From contig JAHHTS010000088.1 in the NCBI GenBank assembly GCA_020024475.1, positions 1 through 9,289 of the forward strand: DNA of 9,289 nucleotides. The letters are read 5' to 3'. The stretch's first letter is position 1; each line of letters opens with the position of its first letter. Source of the stretch: Oscillospiraceae bacterium (GTDB lineage Bacteria; Bacillota; Clostridia; Oscillospirales; Ruminococcaceae). The translations under genes and the position numbers were made by a program. Shown here piece after piece: positions 1-6,378 of the stretch. Below the pieces are notes generated by a model. It did no database searches. It was not told where the DNA came from and saw nothing but the letters and a program-made list of their open reading frames with translations.

Positions 1-35
1 GGTTGTTCGCGGACAAAATCATAAGGAATATGCAT
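1..35 (-). CDS. Partial gene, N-terminus only (cut by window edge)
   Basis: An ATG at 35-33 opens a frame that reads MHIPYDFVREQ before it leaves the window. It is preceded at the usual distance (5 bases) by a perfect AGGAGG (46-41), which overlaps the TAG stop codon of the VWA gene (47-45). Such overlap of a stop codon and a ribosome binding site indicates that the gene is co-transcribed, and probably translationally coupled, with the VWA gene. Eleven residues are too few to name a family. Confidence 0.7.
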   Translation of the reverse strand, partial: MHIPYDFVREQ

Positions 36-44
36 ACAATCCTC

Positions 45-1622
45 CTATGATTTTAAAAGGGCTTTTTGCAACATCGCAAAGATTGACGGTACAAGTTCTG
101 TTATGCCCATAATTACAGTGCTTGTTTTGGGCAAAATGTCTTGAATACTAGTATCTTTTATCCCAATTCCATAAAGTTCAAAGCCAAGACTTTCAGCTTT
201 ATTAATCACATCATGCGTTGTGCGATAGCAATCTGGTTTACCGTCTGTTATGATAAAGATAATCTTGCGATTTTCCTTGAGAAAAAGCATTTGCCTAATA
301 GCCCACCACAGAACAGGAGCAAGGGGCGTTGTCCCTTGCCCTGTTTGTACTGTTATATCCGTAAGTTTTTGACCATGTTCCAACAATGGATAAACAGAGT
401 TATTATTATGCAAATTAGCAGGAAAAACAGTAATAGCAGGGTTAATACCTTGAATTTCTTGTAAAACCTTACCTAACGCATAACAAGCTTGACGAGCCAT
501 AGAAAGGGGAACGCCTTCCATACTTCCACTTGCGTCCAATAAAATATGTACAGCTGTATTTATGCCTTTCTTTGTACTTTCACGACAAAATATTTTAGGA
601 TTATAAATACTTATACGATATAAGGAACGAGGTTGCAATTTCCCATGTCTAGCCATAGCGTTTTCTTGTCGTACAAAACTTTGTAAAAAGCCTTGTAATC
701 TTGCACGTAAAGCTATGCTCATTTCTAAGGCTTTCTTTTTCTCAAATGCCAATATAGTAGTAACATCACAATCATCAATTTCCCCTATTATTGTTGCATT
801 GTATTCTTTATCACTCTTATTTTGGGTAAGAGTTTCAGCCATGATTTGCCCTAAATCTAAGGGTAAATCTTTTTGATTTGCTTGCAAAAGTTGAGAAAGT
901 TCTGTTAACGCCGTTTGTAATATTGTCTTTTCGTTTGTATTTTCTGGGTATTGTGTTTCATTTTGATCACCTTCTTGTATTTGTTTTTCTAAGTCTAAAC
1001 AATGTGTTTTGATTAACTTTACAAGTTCTTTTGCATAATAAATACTGCCTTGTGTGCCTTGACATTTTTGTTTTATCTCTTGTAATAACACGTCTATTTT
1101 ATCCAATAAGCCTTGAAATATCGGCTCTAATTCAAGACGCAAGGTCTGGAGTACCCCCTTGCTCTTTGATATTTCTGGAATATCCCAAGAACGCACCATA
1201 AGCAGCATATAGGTTAAAAGTAAAAGAGCTGGAGATTTTTCCCCAGCTCTTTCACTATTTTCAAGAAAGAAATATCGTATCAGATAATGTAAATTTTTCT
1301 GACTACCTATAAACAATTTTGCAAGTTCATTTTCTACTCGCCAATCTTCAATAATATTGAACACATGAAAACTAAACGGGTCAAGCTTTTCCTTTTTGAG
1401 TAAAGCAAAATCCGTAAAACGAATATGTGCAGATTCATGGTCGGTATAGCCACGCATTAAACAAAGTAAATGCTCATCACTTGTGATAGGCAAACTAGGA
1501 ATATGAATATTCTTGCCCTCTGTATACGCAGTATCCCCGCCAATAATAACATTGACGCCATATTTCCGACTAAGCACAGAAGCCACTAAAGGCAAACTAT
1601 TAATAATATGTTTCATTTCCAT
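45..1622 (-). CDS. CobT-like VWA domain protein with HExxH motif
   Basis: A 525-residue protein when started at the ATG at 1622. The C-terminal third is a von Willebrand factor A domain (about residues 355-520) with a complete MIDAS metal site: D363-x-S365-x-S367 in LLDASGSMEG, T431 in GQGTTPL and D460 in IITDGKPD. The N-terminal part has HESAH (H62, E63, H66) followed by NIIEDWRVE (89-97), a layout seen in CobT-like proteins and reminiscent of zinc metallopeptidases. The middle (about 160-330) is helical and polar. VWA proteins of this class work with MoxR/CobS-type AAA+ ATPases, and such an ATPase lies two genes upstream, with DUF3150 between them. No other cobalamin gene is present, so a cobaltochelatase role is unlikely. 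Start choice: a TTG at 1655 would overlap the DUF3150 gene by 29 bases; the ATG at 1622 lies 4 bases after that gene's TGA, with a weak GGTGA overlapping the stop. The ATG at 1616 is also possible. Confidence 0.85.
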   Translation of the reverse strand: MEMKHIINSLPLVASVLSRKYGVNVIIGGDTAYTEGKNIHIPSLPITSDEHLLCLMRGYTDHESAHIRFTDFALLKKEKLDPFSFHVFNIIEDWRVENELAKLFIGSQKNLHYLIRYFFLENSERAGEKSPALLLLTYMLLMVRSWDIPEISKSKGVLQTLRLELEPIFQGLLDKIDVLLQEIKQKCQGTQGSIYYAKELVKLIKTHCLDLEKQIQEGDQNETQYPENTNEKTILQTALTELSQLLQANQKDLPLDLGQIMAETLTQNKSDKEYNATIIGEIDDCDVTTILAFEKKKALEMSIALRARLQGFLQSFVRQENAMARHGKLQPRSLYRISIYNPKIFCRESTKKGINTAVHILLDASGSMEGVPLSMARQACYALGKVLQEIQGINPAITVFPANLHNNNSVYPLLEHGQKLTDITVQTGQGTTPLAPVLWWAIRQMLFLKENRKIIFIITDGKPDCYRTTHDVINKAESLGFELYGIGIKDTSIQDILPKTSTVIMGITELVPSIFAMLQKALLKS

Positions 1623-1626
1623 AAAA

Positions 1627-2613
1627 TCACCATAAGCCCATGCTTGGAATTTCAACTTTCACATCAACAAGAGGCAACTCACTTGCTAACTCTTCCTTTA
1701 ATAAAGGCATAGGTTCTTCATCGTCTTGTAATTCTAAGGTAGAATTTGCAAGATAATCTACAACAGTAGCAGGTCCATAACCTTGTGTTATTTTGTGAGC
1801 GTGTTCTAATAAGCCTTTGCTATCTTTCAATAAACAAACTAAACCTTGCAAGAGAAGTAAGTCAGCACCTACAATATTTCCTTTCTTTGGTATGCGTTGC
1901 AAAGAAGCATGGATAATATCTGCAACAGGCATAACATGAGGTTCAATAAAGGAAAGTTCTGTTAATTTGTTATGCAAAGTTTTAAGAGGAGAAAGGGCTT
2001 TATGCGTTACTTCTGTTTTTCCTTCAAAAACCTTTTTCCACATATCTTTTGCGGAATAAGCAACTTCAGCAAATAAAGTATTGCCTAGATTTTCCACTTC
2101 ATCACAAATTCCAGTATCAACACTTGTGTTCATTTCTGATGGTGTAACTTTATAAAGTTGCCATTTAAAACTCATACGAGAACGCACATAATCAGGGTCA
2201 ACAACGGAATTTCTAATAATATCAGCCCAATCGTCATGCTTATCTATCCAAGAAGTGATAAGTTCATTGTAACTAGCTAAAAACTTTTCTTTTTCTGCTA
2301 TAAATTCTTCACGAATAAGAGAAAGTTGTTCTGTGATTTCCGTTGCTTTTTCCAACGGAATAGCCCAACCTGACATAAAACGTATGCCATGTTTATCTAA
2401 ATAACTTGTTGCTCTTGCCTTGAGCGTACCAAATATTTTCAAATGAGCAGGGTCGGCTATACGTTTAGAACCAAGAGAAGCAAGTTCTTCTGGGGGAAGT
2501 TCTGTACTTCCTAAATCTTGGGCTGTCATTTTACGGCGTGCAGACCATAAATTAATATCTAAATTTACTGCTAATAAACTATCTAAAACTTTTATATCTG
2601 ATTGAATATTCAT
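1627..2613 (-). CDS. DUF3150 family protein
   Basis: A 328-residue soluble protein recognised as DUF3150 from its N-terminal half (for example NLWSARRKMTAQDLG at 21-35, then a short segment around residue 80 with IRFMSGWAIP). Residues 85-130 and 200-275 look helical, and the C-terminus is acidic (LQDDEEPMPLLKEEL, 295-309). No catalytic motif, signal peptide or membrane segment is visible. The biochemical function of the family is unknown. It sits between the AAA+ ATPase gene (18-base gap) and the VWA gene (4-base gap), an arrangement I recall from SXT/R391-type and IncA/C-type elements. An adaptor or subunit role between ATPase and VWA protein is therefore the simplest reading, but it is inference. 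The start ATG has AAGGA 7 bases upstream. The final codons carry the weak ribosome binding site of the VWA gene, pointing to translational coupling. Confidence 0.78.
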   Translation of the reverse strand: MNIQSDIKVLDSLLAVNLDINLWSARRKMTAQDLGSTELPPEELASLGSKRIADPAHLKIFGTLKARATSYLDKHGIRFMSGWAIPLEKATEITEQLSLIREEFIAEKEKFLASYNELITSWIDKHDDWADIIRNSVVDPDYVRSRMSFKWQLYKVTPSEMNTSVDTGICDEVENLGNTLFAEVAYSAKDMWKKVFEGKTEVTHKALSPLKTLHNKLTELSFIEPHVMPVADIIHASLQRIPKKGNIVGADLLLLQGLVCLLKDSKGLLEHAHKITQGYGPATVVDYLANSTLELQDDEEPMPLLKEELASELPLVDVKVEIPSMGLW

Positions 2614-2629
2614 AATTTTTTCCTTATCT
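2611..2629 (-). repeat. Near-identical gene leader, copy 1 (before DUF3150)
   Basis: The leader AGATAAGGA followed by AAAAATTATG is almost the same (one inserted base) as that before the AAA+ gene at 3914-3895. It suggests that one leader was copied, or that selection holds both to equal translation strength. Confidence 0.5.
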
Positions 2630-2631
2630 TT

Positions 2632-3897
2632 CTAAATTGTTTCACTCACAAAAGTATAACCCTCGCGGATTTTACGTTGCACTCTATCATCACCTTCAGC
2701 AAAAGGATTTTTGTTTTTGCACTCTGATTTTGGGATAAAGTGGCTTTTTCCTACTGTTCCTGATTTTCCCCAATACAAAGTAATTCCAGCTTCTTGGGCA
2801 TCTATTTTCCAAAATTTCCCTGTTTTTGTATTGGAATTTGTTAGTTTTTCAAAGGACGCTTGAAAAGGCTTTGTAAAGCTTATTTTGAAATCTTTTTGAC
2901 CTGTACTATCCTTTGTTGCAAAATCATTGACTGGAAAAAATCGCTGTACGAGTTCATGGAGCATTGCCCTTGTTTCATTACAAGCTCGATAGCCTAACGC
3001 TCTATCCAATGCATAAGAAAGAGGTTGTATGCCTTGTCTGCTAAGTGGTTGAAAACGCTCTGTAAGTTCTGCCCAACGCAAAAGACTACGCGTTGAAAAT
3101 GTTACTTCAATAGAATGGGTATAGTTTATCATGGAACTATTACCCATAAATAACCTACGAACTTCATTAGCAAAATCTACCATTTTATCCAAAATATTTT
3201 GAGGTAATTGTGGATAACGTTTTCCTAATAATTTCTTTTCAATGCTTTCTTCTGGATATTCCATTTTGCATAGAATAAAACGGTCAAGAAACGCTGCATT
3301 TTGTCTTTGTGTACCTTGAAATAATCCAGTATGATCACCAGCACCATTTGTATTTGCAGTTGCAACAAATCGAAACATAGGGTGTGGTTCAATCAGTTCA
3401 CCACCATTTTCAGCAATGCATAAAGGCGAACCATCTAAAATTCCATTAAGTCCTGCTGCTATTTCTGGTGATGTCAAATCAATCTCATTAATAAGACAAA
3501 TTCCTCCGTAACGCATGGCAAGTGCCAATGGTCCATATTGAAATGACATAGAACCATTTTCCATAGTTAAGTGTCCTATCAAATCAGCAAATTCTAAACG
3601 TCCATGTCCTGTGATTTCAAAAACAGGATAATTCAAGCGAGAAGCTAATTGTTTGATAGAACTTGATTTTCCACAACCTTGATAACCGTAAATATAAAGT
3701 GGTTCTTTTTGTGTCAAAAACCAAACAATAATATCTCTGCTTGATTCATGAAAAACGTAATTCATATCTGCTTTTGGCGTATATTGTGAAACTTGCTCAA
3801 AACCTTGCACCATAGTGCCTGATGCAACACCACTAAAAACAAGTCCTGCGTCAAATGCGTGTGGGGTAAGTACTTCTAATTCTTGTAATACTGACAT
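2632..3897 (-). CDS. MoxR/CobS-type AAA+ ATPase with C-terminal WGR-like domain
   Basis: A 421-residue ATPase. The AAA+ core (about 45-290) shows Walker A GYQGCGKS (71-78), a Walker B region ICLINEID (133-140) in which the usual aspartate before the catalytic glutamate is asparagine (N137, E138 kept), sensor 1 ATANTNG (179-185) and a likely arginine finger in FLDRF (203-207). The segment HGRLEFADLIG (98-108) matches the MoxR/CobS region that contacts substrate. After the lid, residues about 335-418 form a separate module that I read as a WGR domain: FWKID (362-366), YWGKSGTVGKS (375-385) and a closing KIREGYTFV (409-417). WGR domains bind nucleic acid in PARPs; here the R of WGR is K. The gene follows the 135-residue gene by 11 bases and has AAGGAG 7 bases before its ATG. 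CobS-like proteins pair with VWA partners such as the one downstream. ATP-driven remodelling of a nucleoprotein complex is the inferred role. Confidence 0.9.
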   Translation of the reverse strand: MSVLQELEVLTPHAFDAGLVFSGVASGTMVQGFEQVSQYTPKADMNYVFHESSRDIIVWFLTQKEPLYIYGYQGCGKSSSIKQLASRLNYPVFEITGHGRLEFADLIGHLTMENGSMSFQYGPLALAMRYGGICLINEIDLTSPEIAAGLNGILDGSPLCIAENGGELIEPHPMFRFVATANTNGAGDHTGLFQGTQRQNAAFLDRFILCKMEYPEESIEKKLLGKRYPQLPQNILDKMVDFANEVRRLFMGNSSMINYTHSIEVTFSTRSLLRWAELTERFQPLSRQGIQPLSYALDRALGYRACNETRAMLHELVQRFFPVNDFATKDSTGQKDFKISFTKPFQASFEKLTNSNTKTGKFWKIDAQEAGITLYWGKSGTVGKSHFIPKSECKNKNPFAEGDDRVQRKIREGYTFVSETI

Positions 3898-3914
3898 AAT
3901 TTTTCTCCTTATCT
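3895..3914 (-). repeat. Near-identical gene leader, copy 2 (before AAA+ ATPase)
   Basis: AGATAAGGAG followed by AAAAATTATG, matching the leader of the DUF3150 gene at 2629-2611 except for one base insertion. Both contain the ribosome binding site and start codon. Confidence 0.5.
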
Positions 3915-4316
3915 AACTTCTTCTTCTGTTTTTTCTGCAATAATATTTTCTTCTTCTGCAATGCTAAATTCAACAGTACGAACAAGATCTAATCCAAAAG
4001 GGTTTTCCCAAAAATAACCTTGCATTTCAATATCTTCAAATTCTTCACCTATACGAATGAAAAGATAATCTTCAAAATCTAATTCATCTAAGGCATTATG
4101 AAAGCAAGAGATTTCCTCAAAATCATGATACCATTTACTTGCACTCCAGTAGAAAATTTCTGCTTTTGTTTCTTCATCTATGCTGTGTTTATCTGCATTT
4201 TCAAGCATTTCCAATGTAACAAGAGCTAGTTCTAATTCATTGTTATTAATAAGATTTCGTAAGTTTTCCAGTGCCTTAGCTGTAATAGTAAATGCTACTT
4301 CTGAATAATATCCCAT
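3909..4316 (-). CDS. Acidic 135-residue protein of unknown function
   Basis: I cannot assign this to a characterised family. It begins MGYYSEVAFTITAKALENL, an opening resembling small phage and mobile-element proteins of unknown function. It continues with predicted helices and a central aromatic/acidic stretch (YWSASKWYHDFEEISCF, 52-68; YLFIRIGEEFEDIEMQGYFW, 84-103), ending in a very acidic tail (EEENIIAEKTEEEVR). The predicted charge is strongly negative. There is no signal peptide, membrane segment or catalytic motif. Start and ribosome binding site are clear: AAAGGAG lies 6 bases before the ATG and is contained in the last codons of the exonuclease gene, whose stop is 3 bases upstream. 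This tight coupling to the exonuclease and the ATPase suggests a partner of one of them. Acidic small proteins on mobile elements sometimes mimic DNA, but nothing specific supports that here. Confidence 0.75.
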   Translation of the reverse strand: MGYYSEVAFTITAKALENLRNLINNNELELALVTLEMLENADKHSIDEETKAEIFYWSASKWYHDFEEISCFHNALDELDFEDYLFIRIGEEFEDIEMQGYFWENPFGLDLVRTVEFSIAEEENIIAEKTEEEVR

Positions 4317-4319
4317 GAT

Positions 4320-5489
4320 TTACTCCTTTATTGTTTGAATGGTTAAACGAGAAGAAGGTTCACTTACTGTTTCTGACCGAGTAAGCAAACCTTCTATTTC
4401 TGCCAATGCTATATTGTTTTTCTGGAAAAGTTTTTCTAGTTCCATAGTAAGCATTTCACGGTTAAGGGTTTTCCGTCCATTTGTCATTGTTAAACGAAAA
4501 CGGTGCGAGTTTGTTTGTATCCAATCCGTTACCTTTGCTAAACTATAAACTTGTTTAATATTTGTTTCTATTACTTTGATTTTATTATCTAATATCTTTT
4601 TCTCCTCTTTGAGTTGCAGAAGTTCAGCAAGAATATTTTCATATTCTGGCTGATACAATGTACTTTGAAATTTAGGACAATCATTTATATATGAACAAAA
4701 ATCGCATAAAGGATAAAATCCTTTTGCTGTTTGTAATAAACTGTTTTTATTAATAAAGTTATGCATATCCTGCCAATAATTTTGAGCAAAATTTGTGATT
4801 TCATGCATTAAATATTGGTTATGCATATACGGTCCAAAAGCCTTGCCCTCTTTCATACTAAGACATAAGATCCACGCCTCAAGGTCTATGTCTTTCGGGT
4901 TGTTAGATAACAAAATCCCGAAGTGCTTTTTACAGAGTTCGGGAAAGGTAAGGGTTTGATAAAGATATTTTCCTTTAGAGTTTTTCAATGAAAATACAGG
5001 CTTATTCCAGTTTTCATATAAAAAGTCAACTTGCCCATGCACTTGATAAAAATGTGCTGTTCGTGGAATAGTCGGCAAATCAGATACACTTTTTATTTCT
5101 AAAATACGCACAATCTTCTTGCCATTATTTTCTCCTATAAGCGTAAAATCAAGATGAGCTATAATCGGAACTCCTTGAAATTCTATATTTATTTCTAACT
5201 GTGTAAGATAATTCAACTGTATGGCTTGCAATGCTTTGCCGATTCCTTCTTCAAACCAATGCCCACGTTGCAAAATAAGCATTTCGCTAAAATCCTTTTG
5301 CATGGGCTTTATTTTTTGCAAAACAGCTTGTCGAGGACATTCTGTATATTTGCCTATATCGCTTAGTCCAACATAATTTTGCCGTTTACCAAGCATGGTT
5401 TTTGTTTCTTTATCTGCATAAACTTGTAAACCAATTTGGAGCAGATGAAGCAATTGCTTCTCCCTATCATTTTGTATAGCTTGTGCCAT
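4320..5489 (-). CDS. PD-(D/E)XK exonuclease, Cas4/YqaJ-like with Fe-S cysteines
   Basis: A 389-residue nuclease, probably the 5'-3' exonuclease partner of the ERF annealing protein. Active-site motifs appear in the expected order: RGHWFEEGIGKAL (75-87, with E80), D114 in AHLDF, E131-x-K133 in ILEIKS, and the QxxxY-like QVHGQVDFLY (149-158). Four cysteines, C51 in YTECPRQ and C262/C265/C271 in LCDFCSYINDC, match the 4Fe-4S clamp of Cas4 and AddB nucleases. A coiled coil (about 280-315) and a C-terminal region with NGRKTLNREML (337-347) follow, as in several phage-type recombination nucleases. The ATG at 5489 is chosen because AGGAG (5499-5495) lies 5 bases upstream; a longer TTG start at 5507 would fall inside the terminator hairpin. 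The gene is separated from the ERF gene by that hairpin and is followed after 3 bases by the acidic 135-residue gene. Confidence 0.85.
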   Translation of the reverse strand: MAQAIQNDREKQLLHLLQIGLQVYADKETKTMLGKRQNYVGLSDIGKYTECPRQAVLQKIKPMQKDFSEMLILQRGHWFEEGIGKALQAIQLNYLTQLEINIEFQGVPIIAHLDFTLIGENNGKKIVRILEIKSVSDLPTIPRTAHFYQVHGQVDFLYENWNKPVFSLKNSKGKYLYQTLTFPELCKKHFGILLSNNPKDIDLEAWILCLSMKEGKAFGPYMHNQYLMHEITNFAQNYWQDMHNFINKNSLLQTAKGFYPLCDFCSYINDCPKFQSTLYQPEYENILAELLQLKEEKKILDNKIKVIETNIKQVYSLAKVTDWIQTNSHRFRLTMTNGRKTLNREMLTMELEKLFQKNNIALAEIEGLLTRSETVSEPSSRLTIQTIKE

Positions 5490-5494
5490 AAAAT

Positions 5495-5499
5495 CTCCT
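5495..5499 (-). promoter_or_regulatory. Ribosome binding site fixing the exonuclease start
   Basis: AGGAG with a 5-base spacer (ATTTT) to the ATG at 5489. It immediately follows the T-tract of the upstream hairpin, so the TTG start at 5507 is very unlikely and the protein begins MAQAIQ. Confidence 0.85.
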
Positions 5500-5537
5500 A
5501 AAAACAAGAGGACTACCTTTTACGGTAGTCCCCTTGT
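5500..5537 (-). terminator. Rho-independent terminator or attenuator between ERF and exonuclease genes
   Basis: On the minus strand a 14-pair stem (arms 5537-5524 and 5517-5504, one G-U pair, otherwise perfect) encloses a 6-base loop and is followed by five T residues (5504-5500). This is a textbook intrinsic terminator for leftward transcription. It is odd because the T-tract touches the ribosome binding site of the next gene, leaving no room for a promoter between them. The operon from the exonuclease onward must depend on read-through or start further upstream, so attenuation is likely. A role as a 5' mRNA stabiliser or processing site is an alternative. Confidence 0.8.
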
Positions 5538-5561
5538 AAATTTGTATTATTTTTTAGATAG

Positions 5562-6239
5562 TTATGCTGTTTGTGCATATTTCCACCAACATTTTCTTTG
5601 ATTATTCCATTTGAAACCATTGCTAACTAATATTTCTTTATGCGGTATGGTTTCTCCTACTACAATAATGCATTGTCTTCCGTCTTGAGCTGGAACATAT
5701 TGATATTCAATACCTTTTAACCGTGGTAAGTTACCCAATTCGTCCTTTTCTGATTTTATTATAATATCTTCCTTATTTTGCACGGTATTTGATGTTGTTT
5801 TACGTTGTTTTGTGCTTGGTCTAGGGGATTGTTTTGCTCCCTCGCCATCATCATCTTCTGCCACAATTCCAAGCATGGCAGTAAGAGCATAACGCCGACA
5901 ATATGTTAACGCTGACCCCATACCTTGTGGGTCGTTTTTGGGAAGAGGGGCAACAATAAAAGAAGATTGCCATTGCCCAGATTCTGCATGAGTTAATTTT
6001 GTGATTAATCCAATATAACCAGCTCCCAACTCAAACGGAGCAGGAACAGGTAATTGCGTAAGCCATATTCCGTTTTGTATAAGGGCATCACGGCATGACT
6101 GCATAACAGAATTTAAACTCGCATAATGGCTATTGACAAAAGGATTTTTGGCGTCCTTCATAGCAGGACTAAGCTCTTTTTGTACTGTGATAAGAGCCTT
6201 TGCTAATTTTGATATTTCAGTAGAATGATAAATTTCCAT
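5562..6239 (-). CDS. erf: ERF family single-strand annealing protein
   Basis: A 225-residue recombinase of the ERF superfamily, which anneals complementary single strands during phage and mobile-element recombination. The core (1-130) has the family hallmarks: an N-terminal helix with LAKALITVQKEL, the NPFVNSHYASLNSV segment (32-45), GYIGLITKLTH (74-84) and DPQGMGSALTYCRRYAL (103-119), then GIVAEDDDGEGA. A polar linker (about 131-170) leads to a small C-terminal module (171-225) ending GFKWNNQRKCWWKYAQTA. The GFxW...WW pattern resembles small nucleic-acid-associated modules found at the ends of other mobile-element proteins. The ATG at 6239 is chosen because AAGGAG lies 7 bases upstream; a TTG at 6287 would lie inside the upstream hairpin. 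It pairs functionally with the exonuclease just downstream, as in lambda Red or SXT bet/exo. Expression appears gated by hairpins on both sides. Confidence 0.92.
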   Translation of the reverse strand: MEIYHSTEISKLAKALITVQKELSPAMKDAKNPFVNSHYASLNSVMQSCRDALIQNGIWLTQLPVPAPFELGAGYIGLITKLTHAESGQWQSSFIVAPLPKNDPQGMGSALTYCRRYALTAMLGIVAEDDDGEGAKQSPRPSTKQRKTTSNTVQNKEDIIIKSEKDELGNLPRLKGIEYQYVPAQDGRQCIIVVGETIPHKEILVSNGFKWNNQRKCWWKYAQTA

Positions 6240-6246
6240 ACTTTTA

Positions 6247-6252
6247 CTCCTT
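6247..6252 (-). promoter_or_regulatory. Ribosome binding site fixing the ERF start
   Basis: AAGGAG with a 7-base spacer to the ATG at 6239. It excludes the longer TTG-initiated frame from 6287, whose first 16 codons cover the terminator hairpin. Confidence 0.85.
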
Positions 6253-6259
6253 GTTAAAT

Positions 6260-6290
6260 AAAAAGCCCTGTTGCTAAACACCAACAAGGC
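6260..6290 (-). terminator. Terminator-like hairpin in the ERF leader (probable attenuator)
   Basis: On the minus strand the arms GCCTTGTTG (6290-6282) and CAACAGGGC (6273-6265) pair over 9 positions including one G-U, with an 8-base loop, and are followed by TTTTTATTT (6264 downward). It has the form of an intrinsic terminator for leftward transcription but lies only 7 bases before the ERF ribosome binding site and well past the terminator of the DUF3987 gene. An attenuator for ERF is therefore more likely than a plain gene-end terminator. Confidence 0.7.
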
Positions 6291-6315
6291 AAAAACTTTC
6301 TTATTTCAAGAGAGT

Positions 6316-6345
6316 AATATATATTTGATATTTGTTGAAATACAA
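6316..6345 (-). promoter_or_regulatory. Possible promoter for the ERF gene (candidate B)
   Basis: TTGTAT (6345-6340), 18-base spacer, TATATT (6321-6316) on the minus strand. It would start transcription just before the leader hairpin. The region is so AT-rich that such matches arise often by chance. Confidence 0.3.
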
Positions 6346-6378
6346 AAACCATAAAAATACCTAATTACCTCAATACAT

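Noticed and set aside
141..464. Plus-strand open frame of 107 codons
   Set aside because: It lies opposite the conserved VWA domain, has no ribosome binding site and encodes no recognisable protein.
45..3897. Cobalamin biosynthesis (CobS/CobT cobaltochelatase) as the function of the AAA and VWA genes
   Set aside because: No CobN or other cobalamin gene is near, the ATPase carries a WGR-like tail, and the neighbours are recombination genes. The similarity reflects the shared MoxR-VWA architecture.
4339..4548. Plus-strand open frame of 69 codons
   Set aside because: It is antisense to the exonuclease C-terminus with no sign of translation signals.
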